Below, one piece after another: positions 42,263 to 51,998 of a stretch of 62,011 bases of DNA. Positions within the stretch are counted from its first letter, which is position 1. Each line of letters begins with the position of its first letter. The translations under genes were made by a program, and so were the position numbers. The stretch is from positions 1 through 62,011 of the forward strand of contig JANWZA010000048.1 of NCBI GenBank assembly GCA_025054775.1. The letters are read 5' to 3'. A model generated the notes under the pieces. It was not told where the DNA came from. It saw nothing but the letters and a program-made list of their open reading frames with translations, and ran no database searches. Source of the stretch: Microscillaceae bacterium. GTDB lineage: Bacteria; Bacteroidota; Bacteroidia; Cytophagales; Microscillaceae.

Positions 42263-45200
42263 ATGATACAAAAAATTACATTTAGTTTGATGTTTTGGGG
42301 TTGGCTGTTGTTTGCGTATCAGTCAAATGCTCAAACAATTCAAGAACTACAAAATTTGGCCTTACCCAGCCGACCGCCTAAAACAAACCACACTTCTCAA
42401 AAAGAAGGGTTATACTTAAAGGATTTTAACCAAAAATACCTCCAAGAAAGAGGTAAAATCCGTTGCTACACCACAGAATATAATGAGCAACTACACAAAA
42501 ATAATCCTAATTTTGATATTGACTTCGAACGCTGGATACAAGCAGCTATTGCCAAAAGAAAACGCGATATTGCTAATGGTACTGCCCCAGCGCGTACCAT
42601 CAATGGAGTGTATTACATTCCAGTCGTGGTACACGTAATTCATAACGGAGAAGCAATAGGCACGGGAAGCAATATTAGTAATGCACGAGTGCAAGACCAA
42701 ATCAATGTATTAAATGAGGATTTTAGGAAAATTGTGAGTACTCCTGGCTATAATACTCACCCTGACGGAGCGGACACACGCATAGAATTTGTTTTAGCCA
42801 AACGCACCCCCACAGGAGCAGCTACGAATGGTATTAACCGAATACACAGAAATACCTTTCCCAACCACGCCGCTAACTGGAAACCCGGCTTTGAGACCAC
42901 ATACATCAATAACACCATTAAACCGAACTCTATTTGGGACCCTACAGAGTATATGAATATGTGGGTAGTTCAATTCGGTGGAGCAGATTTGGGTTTGTTA
43001 GGATATGCACAATTTCCCGAATCCCCTTTGCAAGGTATGAGTTGTAACATTCAAACAGCTAACACCGATGGTGTGGTAATGGGCTATCAATATTTTGGAC
43101 GAGGTCTTACTCCCCCTTATGGTGAGGGGAGAACTGCCACCCACGAAGTAGGACATATGCTCGGCTTACGACACATTTGGGGAGATGCTACCTGCGGTAA
43201 TGATTTTTGTGCAGATACGCCTGTACACCAAACCGCTAACGGTGGCTGCCCTACGCACCCTAAACCTAACTCGTGTGGTACCCCTGACGAAATGTTTGAA
43301 AATTATATGGACTACACGGACGACCTCTGCATGAATATCTTTACCTATGACCAAGCCACGCGAATGCGTACCGTGTTAGAAAATTCCCCACGAAGACGTA
43401 GTTTACTTACCTCACCTGCTTTATTAGCCCCTGCCACCAACTATGGAGGCATAGTAAACATTACCTCACCTTTGGGCAACGTTTGTGGAACTTTTACTCC
43501 TACGGTGGTATTACGTAACTTAGGCTCAAATAATCTTACCTCAGCTACCATTAGCTATCAAATCAACGGTGGCACACCACAAACCGTAAACTGGACAGGA
43601 AATTTAGCCTACAAAGCCACTACCAACGTCAATCTTCCATCTCAAACACTGGCTAATGGCAACCATAGTATTAGAGTTTGGGTAAGTGTTTCTAATGGCT
43701 CTTCGCACTCACACGACATATACGTAAATGAAATCATTTCTAACTTCTCCGTAGGAACTGCCGCCGCTATCCCCTTTCTTGAAAATTTTGAAAGCAATAT
43801 ATTCCCTCCCGCCAATTGGTACATTGACCAAGCCCCTGCTAACTGCAATACATGGTTTGAGCAAACAGGTGATAACGGCACCAACGGGGCTACCGTTGCA
43901 CGCTTGCCTTTAGGCGATAACACTGCCGACGATTTTCTTTATACCTCTTTAATTGACCTAACTACCGCAACAGGAAACGTTACACTCTCTTTTGATGTTT
44001 TTAGAAGTGATGGTGGTACAGTAAGCCTACGAGTGGATATCCAACCTTGTGGAAGTACTACTTGGACAAATGTTTTTAACCAATCAGGAACTACTTTGGT
44101 AAATACAAATAATACGTGGGTTTCTAAATCGGTTAATCTCTCCAATACTTACAATGGGCAAATTGTACGCTTCCGATTTTATGCCACCTCCACTGCAACC
44201 ACAGGCTTCTTACGCTTAGATAACATACGTGTTATTGACTCCGTGCCACGTATCTCTTTTGCTAATACCGCTATTACCGTTACTGAAAATAATGCCAATA
44301 GCCCGCTCACAGGCGATTGCCGACCTTTTGCCTTGGTGAATATTCCTGTACAAACAAATGTAATTACTACTAATAGTGTGGTAGTAGCTATCAATGTTTC
44401 AGGGGGAACAGCAACAAATAATGTAGATTTTGAAGTGGTGAATCCTACCGTAACTTTTCCCGCTTCCAGCACAGCAAATCAAAATTTCCAAATTCGTATT
44501 TATGACGACCCCGCTTTGGAAAGTGTAGAAAATATAACCTTCAACCTAACTATTCAGAGCGGTACAGCATTATTGGATAACACTAACTTGACGCATACCT
44601 TGACCATCAACGATAACGATACTCACCCACAACCTTCAGTGGCAGGGGCTACCTTATTTTCTGAAAATTTTGAAAGCGGCTCAGCACCCGGTTGGACACA
44701 ATACACCACATCAGGAGCGGTCAATATTTGGAGAGTAGGTACACAAAGATTACTTAACGGAAATTTCAGTGCCTACGTTTCTCAAAGTGCTGCAAGTGGA
44801 AATTACAATACCACTGTTGAGGGAGCAGCGCTTTTTCAATCTCCCGTTATCAATGCTACGGCTTACTCTAACAATCAGTTACGTGTAACCTTCAACTTTC
44901 AATGTAATGGTGAGCGATTTATGGGTGTAGATTATGACTTTGGTTCACTTTATTACGCACTTGCCGCCACACCTACCACTTGGGTATTGATTGAGGGTGC
45001 AAATCCTTCTCCTTATCGCGGTGTAACCACTACCACTACCCGCATCGTAAACCTCCCTGCCGCCTTACAAGGGCAACAATTCCATTTGGCTTGGCGGTGG
45101 GATAATGATGACTCGGTAGGCAATCAGCCCGCTTTTGTGATAGATAATATTGTTGTAGAAGCCCTACCATTTACAGGTGTTCCTGTGCAAACCAATACTT

Positions 45201-46228
45201 ATACGGCTCCTGCTATGGCAAATCGGCTTTACTTAGGTCCTAATTCATTGAACTATGCCTATAATCCAAGCAATGGCAATTTAGTAGCACGTATACAAAA
45301 TACCACTTCCCATAACTACGGTTGTACGCAAGTATTTGTGGATAGAGCAGGCACAAGTGCCGTACAATTTACCACTACCCTTCCCTCACAACGCTTAGCA
45401 AGCAAAACTTTTCGTATCATTCCTGCTACCAACAATCCCTCAGGAACGTATAATATTCGCTTTTATTATACTAATGCCGAAATAACAGGTTGGGAAAGTA
45501 ATACAGGACAAAGCCGAACTAATGCCTTAATACACAAATACCCCGCAGCAATTAGTTCCGCTAATCTCGGGGATAATAGTACCCAAAGTACTTCTAATAC
45601 ACACGGTAGTTACGGAGCAGATTTTTGGATAGAAGGTAATTTTAGCAATGGTTTCTCAGGCTTTGGTATAGGAATTTCTATCCCACCTAATCCTTTACCA
45701 TTACAACTTTTAGACTTCTCTGCCCAAACCCAACTCCAAAATATACGCCTGCTGTGGCGTGTAGCTAACGAAATAAATATAAACCGATACGTAATAGAGA
45801 AAAGCTATGACCTATACGAATTCTTTGACATCGGTGAGATAGAGGCACGTAACCTTCCTAGCTATGACTTTTTAGATATTAGTCCACGCTTGGGTAAAAA
45901 TTACTATCGTTTACGTATAGAAGAGCAAGGTACTATTTCATATAGCGATATTATTGTAGCTGATTGGGGGCAGGGAACAAGCCTCAACCTATATCCTATC
46001 CCCGCCAACGATAAGCTATATCTCAATATTGCTAATTTTGAGAATACACCTATTCAAGTAAAACTTTTCAATCATTTAGGGCAGCAAGTTCTTCAAGAAT
46101 ATGATAATTTGAGGGCAAACGAAAGTTACAACAAAGAAATCAATGTAAGTTCGCTCTCGCGTGGGTTGTATATTTTAGAGGTAACAACCACGCAAAATAA
46201 GCATATCTTCAAGGTGATATTGCAATAA
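42263..46228 (+). CDS. Secreted M43 (cytophagalysin-like) metalloprotease with T9SS sorting domain
   Basis: The ATG at 42263 gives a clean signal peptide (MIQKITFSLMFWGWLLFAYQ..NAQ); the frame is open 46 codons earlier. The 1321-residue protein has, in order: a propeptide; the M43 domain with zinc site HEVGHMLGLRHIWG (His294) and the Met-turn MDYTDD; a CARDB-like domain; a jelly-roll domain (FLENFESNIFPPANW..); a Calx-beta-like domain (ITVTENN..LTINDND); a second jelly-roll; a variable region; and a C-terminal T9SS type A sorting domain (LNLYPIPANDKLYL..GLYILEV). It should be exported by Sec, cross the outer membrane by T9SS and act at the surface. Confidence 0.93.
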   Translation: MIQKITFSLMFWGWLLFAYQSNAQTIQELQNLALPSRPPKTNHTSQKEGLYLKDFNQKYLQERGKIRCYTTEYNEQLHKNNPNFDIDFERWIQAAIAKRKRDIANGTAPARTINGVYYIPVVVHVIHNGEAIGTGSNISNARVQDQINVLNEDFRKIVSTPGYNTHPDGADTRIEFVLAKRTPTGAATNGINRIHRNTFPNHAANWKPGFETTYINNTIKPNSIWDPTEYMNMWVVQFGGADLGLLGYAQFPESPLQGMSCNIQTANTDGVVMGYQYFGRGLTPPYGEGRTATHEVGHMLGLRHIWGDATCGNDFCADTPVHQTANGGCPTHPKPNSCGTPDEMFENYMDYTDDLCMNIFTYDQATRMRTVLENSPRRRSLLTSPALLAPATNYGGIVNITSPLGNVCGTFTPTVVLRNLGSNNLTSATISYQINGGTPQTVNWTGNLAYKATTNVNLPSQTLANGNHSIRVWVSVSNGSSHSHDIYVNEIISNFSVGTAAAIPFLENFESNIFPPANWYIDQAPANCNTWFEQTGDNGTNGATVARLPLGDNTADDFLYTSLIDLTTATGNVTLSFDVFRSDGGTVSLRVDIQPCGSTTWTNVFNQSGTTLVNTNNTWVSKSVNLSNTYNGQIVRFRFYATSTATTGFLRLDNIRVIDSVPRISFANTAITVTENNANSPLTGDCRPFALVNIPVQTNVITTNSVVVAINVSGGTATNNVDFEVVNPTVTFPASSTANQNFQIRIYDDPALESVENITFNLTIQSGTALLDNTNLTHTLTINDNDTHPQPSVAGATLFSENFESGSAPGWTQYTTSGAVNIWRVGTQRLLNGNFSAYVSQSAASGNYNTTVEGAALFQSPVINATAYSNNQLRVTFNFQCNGERFMGVDYDFGSLYYALAATPTTWVLIEGANPSPYRGVTTTTTRIVNLPAALQGQQFHLAWRWDNDDSVGNQPAFVIDNIVVEALPFTGVPVQTNTYTAPAMANRLYLGPNSLNYAYNPSNGNLVARIQNTTSHNYGCTQVFVDRAGTSAVQFTTTLPSQRLASKTFRIIPATNNPSGTYNIRFYYTNAEITGWESNTGQSRTNALIHKYPAAISSANLGDNSTQSTSNTHGSYGADFWIEGNFSNGFSGFGIGISIPPNPLPLQLLDFSAQTQLQNIRLLWRVANEININRYVIEKSYDLYEFFDIGEIEARNLPSYDFLDISPRLGKNYYRLRIEEQGTISYSDIIVADWGQGTSLNLYPIPANDKLYLNIANFENTPIQVKLFNHLGQQVLQEYDNLRANESYNKEINVSSLSRGLYILEVTTTQNKHIFKVILQ

Positions 46229-46249
46229 AAAACATACATTGTAATAAAG

Positions 46250-46307
46250 GTATGATTTTACTGAATAAAACTCATTGAGTTTTTGAGTAAAAATCATACT
46301 TTTTTTT
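46250..46307 (+). terminator. Strong compound terminator after the M43 protease
   Basis: GTATGATTTTACT (46250-46262) pairs with a complement at 46286-46299 (one bulged A). Inside is a second stem, AAAACTC/GAGTTTT (46267-46283). Eight T (46300-46307) follow. It isolates the protease from rlmB. Confidence 0.75.
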
Positions 46308-46362
46308 CAATAATATGTATTACATCAGTTTTGTTAGCTTTACTTTTATTTTTTCAAACTAT

Positions 46363-47103
46363 ATGCAAAAAAATGACTTTGTATTTGGTATTCATAGTGT
46401 ATTAGAAACGCTTAAAGCTAATACTACTATAGATAAAGTATTGATACAGAAAGACTTACAAAATGCCGAAGTGGTGCAACAACTCATTGCTATGGCACGC
46501 AGTAGGCAAATTCCTATAAGTCGTGTACCTTTAATGAAGCTTAACAAAATTACGGCTAAAAATCATCAAGGTGTAATTGCGTTGCTCTCAACAGTGAATT
46601 TTGTACCGCTTAATGTAGTGGTTCAAGATATTTTTGAGCAAGGCAAAAATCCTCTAATTTTGGTATTAGACCGTATCACTGATGTACGTAATTTTGGAGC
46701 AATTGTACGAAGTGCTGAGTGTGCGGGAGTTCATGCTGTAGTAGTACCTTATAAAGAAACTGCTCAAATCGGCAGTGATGCCATGAAAACCTCGTCAGGA
46801 GCATTAAACTATGTACCTATTTGCAAAGAGCGTAACCTTCGGCAAGCACTCAACTATTTGAAAAACAGTGGCTTACAAATCATAGCTTGCACTGAAAAAA
46901 GCCACGATTTAATTTACAAGCCCGATTTTAGCCTACCTACAGCTATTATCATGGGTTCAGAAGAAGATGGTATTAACCCTGATTTACTTAAATTAGCTGA
47001 TAATCGTGTGAAAATTCCGATGCAAGGTAAAATAACATCCCTGAATGTTGCCGTTTCTGCAGGAATTATTTTGTATGAAGTTGTACGTCAAAGGTTAAGT
47101 TAA
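46363..47103 (+). CDS. rlmB: 23S rRNA (guanosine-2'-O-)-methyltransferase RlmB (SpoU family)
   Basis: The start at 46363 (MQKNDFVFGIHSVLETL) matches the family; the 16 codons open before it encode a hydrophobic stretch without support. The 246-residue protein has an N-terminal substrate-binding domain and the SPOUT knot with motif 1 LDRITDVRNFGAIVRSAECAG, motif 2 IIMGSEEDGI and motif 3 VKIPMQGKITSLNVAVSAGI. It methylates a 23S rRNA guanosine (G2251 in E. coli). It is convergent with a glycosyltransferase and preceded by a strong terminator. Confidence 0.92.
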   Translation: MQKNDFVFGIHSVLETLKANTTIDKVLIQKDLQNAEVVQQLIAMARSRQIPISRVPLMKLNKITAKNHQGVIALLSTVNFVPLNVVVQDIFEQGKNPLILVLDRITDVRNFGAIVRSAECAGVHAVVVPYKETAQIGSDAMKTSSGALNYVPICKERNLRQALNYLKNSGLQIIACTEKSHDLIYKPDFSLPTAIIMGSEEDGINPDLLKLADNRVKIPMQGKITSLNVAVSAGIILYEVVRQRLS

Positions 47104-47112
47104 AAAAGGTTT

Positions 47113-48234
47113 TCAGGCGAAATAGGTTGGTTGTGTAAATAATTGCCAATACCTCTCTGCCTCTTGCTCGTGAGAAAAGTTTTGCTGAATATGTGTTTGT
47201 AGAGCCTTGCCCATGGAGGCTAATTGCGAAGGTTCAGTTTTTACAAAATCATAAATTGCCTTTCGGCAGGCATCAAAGTCAAGAGGAGGAAAAAGAAAAG
47301 CCATTTGAGGGGAAAGAACATCTGCCATGCCTGCTACCAAGCTAGCTATTAACGGAATACCCAAAGCACCTGCTTCTAATAATACATTAGGCATTCCATC
47401 ATAAAAAGAGGGCAATGCTACTGCATCAACGGCTAAATAGTATGGCAAAAGTTGATACCTATCAGTAAGTGGAAAGTAAGTAAAACTAAACGGGCTTTCA
47501 GTAGTGTGTAATTTTTCGTAAGTAGCAGGTTCTAACTCACCTACAACAAGCAAATGAACTTGTGAAGCTACGCCTGAATGTAATAAACTATTGATAAAAA
47601 ATTGAAGTCCTTTTTTAGCTTTCAGTTGTCCAAACAAACCTATGGCTTTTTTCCCTTGCCATGTATTGCGGAGTTCTTGGGCTTTCTTTTTGTCTATTTC
47701 CAAAGGTTGCCAATTGTGAATATCAATGCCATTAGGAGTAAAGAAAGTTGGCACCTGCGGATATAAAGCCTTAATCTTTCGTATTTTATCACTACTTACA
47801 CAAGCTACCTTTTGTGAAGTTAGCAAGCATCTTTCTAAAATTTCAAACCGTTTAGGAGTAAAAATAGCCACATCAAAGTCGTTACCTCGCAAAAGTGTAA
47901 CCAAAGGTACATTTAACCAACGGCTTAAAATAGGACAGACAAAAATAGGTACATACCCTCCGAAAGCCACTAAGTAATCGTAACTAGGTAATTGATTTTC
48001 TACAAAAAGCCACAAAAGTTGTAAGCTATGAGCTAAATCTTCCTGCAAAGGAAATGAAATATATTGCCCATTGAACTGCTCTTGTTTTTCTATTTGCTTA
48101 TGCTTTTCGCTCAAATGCAATACATCAATAATTAAACCTCTACGGCGAAGGTTCTGTACAATGCGGTCTGCTGATTGTGCCATACCGCCTTGCTGAGGAG
48201 GGTAATTTTCAGTTATCCAAAGTAATTTTACCAT
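47113..48234 (-). CDS. Glycosyltransferase family 4
   Basis: The 373-residue GT-B enzyme has an N-terminal acceptor domain starting LWITENYPPQQGGMAQSADRI, a central linker and a C-terminal donor domain with AIGLFGQLKAKKGLQFFI and the donor-binding FYDGMPNVLLEAGALGIPLIAS (E-x7-E-like pattern). It likely adds a sugar during envelope glycan or lipid synthesis; the substrate is unknown. It follows the barrel-like gene by 3 bp, so the two share a transcript. Confidence 0.9.
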   Translation of the reverse strand: MVKLLWITENYPPQQGGMAQSADRIVQNLRRRGLIIDVLHLSEKHKQIEKQEQFNGQYISFPLQEDLAHSLQLLWLFVENQLPSYDYLVAFGGYVPIFVCPILSRWLNVPLVTLLRGNDFDVAIFTPKRFEILERCLLTSQKVACVSSDKIRKIKALYPQVPTFFTPNGIDIHNWQPLEIDKKKAQELRNTWQGKKAIGLFGQLKAKKGLQFFINSLLHSGVASQVHLLVVGELEPATYEKLHTTESPFSFTYFPLTDRYQLLPYYLAVDAVALPSFYDGMPNVLLEAGALGIPLIASLVAGMADVLSPQMAFLFPPLDFDACRKAIYDFVKTEPSQLASMGKALQTHIQQNFSHEQEAERYWQLFTQPTYFA

Positions 48235-48237
48235 TGC

Positions 48238-48801
48238 TTAAAAAGCCGTACCTACTCTGATTATCAAAGGACTGGGATAAGGAGTAATACCTTCTTGGTG
48301 ATTGAAGTTGAATAATACTGACAAAGCATAAGCGCCAAGAAACCGATAGGTTAGACCTAAGAGAGGATTCCAGATCCATGTCCTACGAGTATTTTGGATT
48401 GCTGAATCATAAAAAAGTGTATTCAAATACTCTCCTTCAACGGTAAGCAATAAGTTCCTACTTATCAAATAATTACCTATTGCCCTTACCCCATATACTT
48501 GTGCATCGAAATTAGTAAATTTTCGATAGATGTAGGTAATACCTACAGCAGTTGTCAATCTTTCGTGAGAAACATACGAAACCGTAGGAGAGAGATTGAC
48601 AAAGGCATGAGTGAAACTTACAAAAAAATTACCACCTATTCGCAAATTACTTTCCCAAGCAGTACGGTTGGCTTGCTTAGGAATACTATCTTGCTGGGTA
48701 CTCGTTTTTTGTCTTTTTTCTTTTTCTACGTATTGAGCTTGTACACTACATTGGTAAAATACTAAGATGAACAAGACAATAATAAGTACAATTTTTTGCA
48801 T
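48238..48801 (-). CDS. Small outer-membrane barrel-like protein, unknown
   Basis: The 187-residue protein has a signal peptide (MQKIVLIIVLFILVFYQCSVQA) and a short charged linker. About eight beta strands with alternating hydrophobic residues follow (LTTAVGITYIYRKF, QVYGVRAIGNYLI, LLLTVEGEYLNTLF, WNPLLGLTYRFL), ending in Phe (GTAF), the usual outer-membrane insertion signal. It resembles small barrels in Bacteroidota, but I cannot name a family. It sits directly before the GT4 gene (3 bp) and is divergent from tatC. Confidence 0.72.
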   Translation of the reverse strand: MQKIVLIIVLFILVFYQCSVQAQYVEKEKRQKTSTQQDSIPKQANRTAWESNLRIGGNFFVSFTHAFVNLSPTVSYVSHERLTTAVGITYIYRKFTNFDAQVYGVRAIGNYLISRNLLLTVEGEYLNTLFYDSAIQNTRRTWIWNPLLGLTYRFLGAYALSVLFNFNHQEGITPYPSPLIIRVGTAF

Positions 48802-48954
48802 AAAGGTTAAAATTTAGGTGTATAAAACTTTCTAAAAGTAACAAAACGGAACAGATTTTCTAGAGGCTTTTAATCTTTTATACCAATTCACTGTCCTAAC
48901 CTACTTTAGGACACAAAAATATTTACAAAAGTATGAAAAAAAACGAATCTTAGC

Positions 48955-48962
48955 TAATTTTG
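48955..48962 (+). promoter_or_regulatory. Predicted -7 element for tatC
   Basis: TAATTTTG fits TAnnTTTG, 24 bp before the tatC ATG. No -33 match is clear. Confidence 0.4.
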
Positions 48963-48985
48963 CATCTTAAAAATGCCCAAAGAAC

Positions 48986-49858
48986 ATGCCTAAAACCATT
49001 GCCCGCAATAGCTTGAAAGAACAAGAGATAACCACCAAGCAGGAAATCAGCGAAAATAGCCTAACGCCTAAAGAAACCAAAGAAATGAGTTTCTTAGAAC
49101 ACTTAGAAGAATTACGGTGGCACTTGATACGCTCTGCTATTGCCGTAGGAGTAGCTACTATAATAGCATTTGCCTTCCCTAGGCTTATTTTTCACCATAT
49201 CATTTTAGGACCCTCAAGAGCTGATTTTATTACTTATCGCTTTTTCTGTAATTTGAGCAAATACTTCCGCTCCGAAGCCCTCTGTATTGAAAAAATTAAC
49301 TTTATAATTCAGAGCCGAACCCCAGGCGGGCAGTTATTTATGCACCTCTCCTCATCTTTGGTTGTAGGGTTAATTATTGCTTTCCCTTATGTTTTTTGGC
49401 AAATTTGGAGTTTTGTCAAGCCAGGGCTTTACAAAAATGAACAGAGAATTACCCAACGGGCTACTTTTTATGTAAGTACTTTGTTTTTATTAGGAGTTAT
49501 GTTTGGTTATTTCTTACTCGCTCCGCTCTCTATCAATTTCTTAGCAAACTATCAGGTAGATGTAAGTATAACTAACCAATTTGATATTACGGCTTATGTC
49601 TCCACTATTACTACTTTGGTATTAGGTTGCGGGTTAGTATTTCAGCTGCCTATTATAGTATACTTTCTTACCCGAGCTGAAATAATTACTTCAAAACAAA
49701 TGAAAAAATACCGCAGGCATGCCATCGTAGGTATTTTGATTGTAGCTGCTATTATTACCCCACCTGATGTATTTACCCAAATTTTGGTAGCTATTCCCCT
49801 AACCTTACTTTATGAAGTAAGCATTTTCATATCCCAAAGTATTGAGAAAAAGCAATAA
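48986..49858 (+). CDS. tatC: Twin-arginine translocase subunit TatC
   Basis: TatC is the membrane receptor for twin-arginine signals. The 290-residue protein has the cytoplasmic N-terminal EMSFLEHLEELRWHLIRSA motif that binds the RR signal, six predicted helices and the conserved VFWQIWSFVKPGLYKNEQR segment. An extra stretch with two Cys (FFCNLSKYFRSEALCIEK) lies in the first periplasmic loop, longer than in E. coli. The SoxB-like protein of this window (55910-57601) has a Tat signal and is a likely client. gmhA follows after 36 bp. Confidence 0.95.
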   Translation: MPKTIARNSLKEQEITTKQEISENSLTPKETKEMSFLEHLEELRWHLIRSAIAVGVATIIAFAFPRLIFHHIILGPSRADFITYRFFCNLSKYFRSEALCIEKINFIIQSRTPGGQLFMHLSSSLVVGLIIAFPYVFWQIWSFVKPGLYKNEQRITQRATFYVSTLFLLGVMFGYFLLAPLSINFLANYQVDVSITNQFDITAYVSTITTLVLGCGLVFQLPIIVYFLTRAEIITSKQMKKYRRHAIVGILIVAAIITPPDVFTQILVAIPLTLLYEVSIFISQSIEKKQ

Positions 49859-49894
49859 ATTACCCCAAATCTTGATAAAAATTAAAAAAAGCAT

Positions 49895-50470
49895 ATGCAA
49901 CAACTTATCCTACAAGAACTGCAAGAAGCCCAAACTGTATTAGTTAACTTTATGGCTGATGCTCGTAACTTGTCTCTCATAGAACAAGCCGCCGAAGTAA
50001 TGGTACAAGCCATAAAGCAAGGAAACAAGATTATTAGTTGTGGGAATGGTGGCTCACATTGCGACGCTATGCACTTTGCCGAAGAGTTATCAGGGCGTTA
50101 TCGCAATAATCGCCCTGCTTTGCCTGCCATGGCTATTTCTGACGCAAGCCATATCTCATGTGTAGGCAATGACTATGGGTTTGATTATATTTTTTCACGT
50201 TATATTGAAGCCCTCGGGCGAGCCAACGATGTACTTCTAGGAATTAGCACCAGCGGAAACTCAAAAAATATTCTACAAGCTGTAGAAACAGCACGCGCCA
50301 AAGGCCTGAAAATCATTATTTTATCAGGAAAAGATGGAGGTAAACTAGCAGGAAAAGCCGATATTGAAATCCGTGTACCATATTTTGGCTATGCAGACCG
50401 TATTCAAGAAGTGCATATCAAAATTATTCATATCTTGATTCTACTTATTGAGCAAAAAATGGGTTTTTGA
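49895..50470 (+). CDS. gmhA: Sedoheptulose-7-phosphate isomerase
   Basis: GmhA makes D-glycero-D-manno-heptose 7-phosphate for lipopolysaccharide core or surface glycans. The 191-residue SIS-domain protein has [40 protein letters not shown] and [14 protein letters not shown], covering the phosphate-binding and catalytic residues, with a late [15 protein letters not shown] helix. It is 36 bp after tatC, probably same transcript. Its presence implies a heptose-containing glycan, in line with the several glycosyltransferases in the window. Confidence 0.95.
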   Translation: MQQLILQELQEAQTVLVNFMADARNLSLIEQAAEVMVQAIKQGNKIISCGNGGSHCDAMHFAEELSGRYRNNRPALPAMAISDASHISCVGNDYGFDYIFSRYIEALGRANDVLLGISTSGNSKNILQAVETARAKGLKIIILSGKDGGKLAGKADIEIRVPYFGYADRIQEVHIKIIHILILLIEQKMGF

Positions 50471-50589
50471 AAAAATGATACTATGATACACCTCGACTTC
50501 ACTTTACAAGACCCACGAAATAAATTCGGTATTGAGAACACTGCCTTTCAACTTATATATAACATAAACCAAACACAAAACAAAGCTAA

Positions 50590-50621
50590 TTGCACAAAGT
50601 ACTTATTTTTTGATACTTTTG
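50590..50621 (+). promoter_or_regulatory. Predicted promoter for purQ
   Basis: TTG at 50590-50592 and TACTTTTG at 50614-50621 are 21 bp apart, fitting the Bacteroidota pattern. The -7 element lies 49 bp before the purQ ATG. Confidence 0.5.
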
Positions 50622-50670
50622 CCTGTAAATCTTATTACCTAATCTCCTTTCTACACTCCTTCAAAAGCTA

Positions 50671-51363
50671 ATGAAATTTGGTGTAATAATTTTTCCGGGT
50701 TCTAATTGCGATGAGGACATGATTTATGTTCTTTCGCATACGTTGCAACAAAACGTAGTCAAACTCTGGCATAAAAGCCAAGATCTGCAAAATTGTGATT
50801 GTATTGTGTTACCTGGGGGCTTTTCTTATGGTGATTACCTTCGCTCAGGAGCAATTGCACGCTTCTCCCCTATTATGCAAGAGGTAATTCAATTTGCCCA
50901 ACGCGGGGGTTACGTATTTGGTATTTGCAACGGCTTTCAAATCTTGACCGAAGCAGGGCTATTGCCTGGTGTATTGCTGCATAACCAGCAAAGAAAATTT
51001 ATTTGCAAGAACGTGTATATCAAAGCCGTACACAACAAAAGTGTATTTTCTCAAAAATTTCACCTAAATCAAGCCTACAAAGTTCCTATTGCTCACAGTG
51101 AGGGTAATTATTATGCACCTGCACACGTTTTAGAGGAAATGCAAGCTAATGGTCAAATTTTATTCCAATACTGTAACGCTAACGCTGAAGTAACCCAAGA
51201 GGCTAATCCTAATGGTTCTTTGCTTAATATTGCAGGTATTTGCAACAAACAAGGCAACGTATTCGGCATGATGCCGCACCCTGAACGCGCTGCAAGCAAC
51301 ATCTTAAGAAATACCGATGGGCTAACTTTTTTTGAGAGTATTCTCCAAATAGCCTATGCCTAA
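50671..51363 (+). CDS. purQ: Phosphoribosylformylglycinamidine synthase subunit PurQ
   Basis: PurQ is the glutaminase subunit that feeds ammonia to PurL in purine synthesis. The 230-residue class I amidotransferase has the nucleophile loop GICNGFQILTEAGLLPG (Cys), the oxyanion segment LPGGFSYGDYLRSGAIARFSP and the catalytic His-x-Glu in MPHPERA. A free-standing PurQ implies the three-part PurS/PurQ/PurL enzyme and not the single-chain form. It has its own promoter and a 120-bp gap before the next gene. Confidence 0.95.
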   Translation: MKFGVIIFPGSNCDEDMIYVLSHTLQQNVVKLWHKSQDLQNCDCIVLPGGFSYGDYLRSGAIARFSPIMQEVIQFAQRGGYVFGICNGFQILTEAGLLPGVLLHNQQRKFICKNVYIKAVHNKSVFSQKFHLNQAYKVPIAHSEGNYYAPAHVLEEMQANGQILFQYCNANAEVTQEANPNGSLLNIAGICNKQGNVFGMMPHPERAASNILRNTDGLTFFESILQIAYA

Positions 51364-51414
51364 AAACTTTTTTGAGTTGGTGAAATACAAGAAAAATTTG
51401 AATAAAAAAATTAG

Positions 51415-51422
51415 TAACTTTG
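51415..51422 (+). promoter_or_regulatory. Predicted -7 element for the YqiA-like hydrolase gene
   Basis: TAACTTTG fits TAnnTTTG, 61 bp before the start codon at 51484. A nearby TTTG at 51397 is too close (14 bp) to be a standard -33 element. Confidence 0.4.
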
Positions 51423-51483
51423 CAAACATACTTGCAATTCTATTACCTCATTTTTTCAACTATCTTAAAAAAATAATAAAACT

Positions 51484-51990
51484 ATGAATATTTTATATTT
51501 GCATGGCTTAAATTCATTTCCTAAACCCGAAAAAATAGATTATCTCAACCAACACGCCACTCAAATCTTCGCCCCACATATCAATTATGAAACAGATAAA
51601 AATGTATTAAGCGACCTTATTACTGAATATGACGATAAAAAATTAGATTACATAATCGGTAGCTCTATGGGAGGCCTAATTGCCTTCTGGTTGGCAAAAC
51701 ATTTTCAAGTGGATACATTACTATTTAATCCACCTTTACATAGATATGCCCTAAGCAACCAACATCTTTTCGCTCCCGTGAAAGACTTAAAAGAAAAAGA
51801 TTACATTAACAACATCGTTCTCGGCGAACTAGACACTATTGTAAAGCCAACTGATGTGGTTATTTATTTGAAAGAAAATGTTCCACAAAAACTTTACCGA
51901 TACGAAATTATAAAAGGTTTAGGGCATCAAATTGACTTAGAGAACTTCAAAAAAAGTTGTCAAAAATACATTTTTAAGGCAGATGCATAG
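51484..51990 (+). CDS. YqiA/YcfP-like alpha/beta hydrolase
   Basis: The 168-residue protein is a minimal alpha/beta hydrolase. It starts ILYLHGLNSFPKPEK (oxyanion region), has the nucleophile elbow IIGSSMGGLIAFWLA, the acid in VLGELDTIV and the His in GLGHQID, a complete triad. The small size and layout match the YqiA/YcfP esterase group; the substrate is unknown. It precedes a GT2 gene by 8 bp, so both are likely on one transcript. Confidence 0.85.
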   Translation: MNILYLHGLNSFPKPEKIDYLNQHATQIFAPHINYETDKNVLSDLITEYDDKKLDYIIGSSMGGLIAFWLAKHFQVDTLLFNPPLHRYALSNQHLFAPVKDLKEKDYINNIVLGELDTIVKPTDVVIYLKENVPQKLYRYEIIKGLGHQIDLENFKKSCQKYIFKADA

Positions 51991-51998
51991 AACTAATT

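Noticed and set aside
50483-50671. 62-codon plus-strand frame between gmhA and purQ
   Set aside because: Composition is not protein-like, and a good promoter for purQ (50590-50621) lies inside it.
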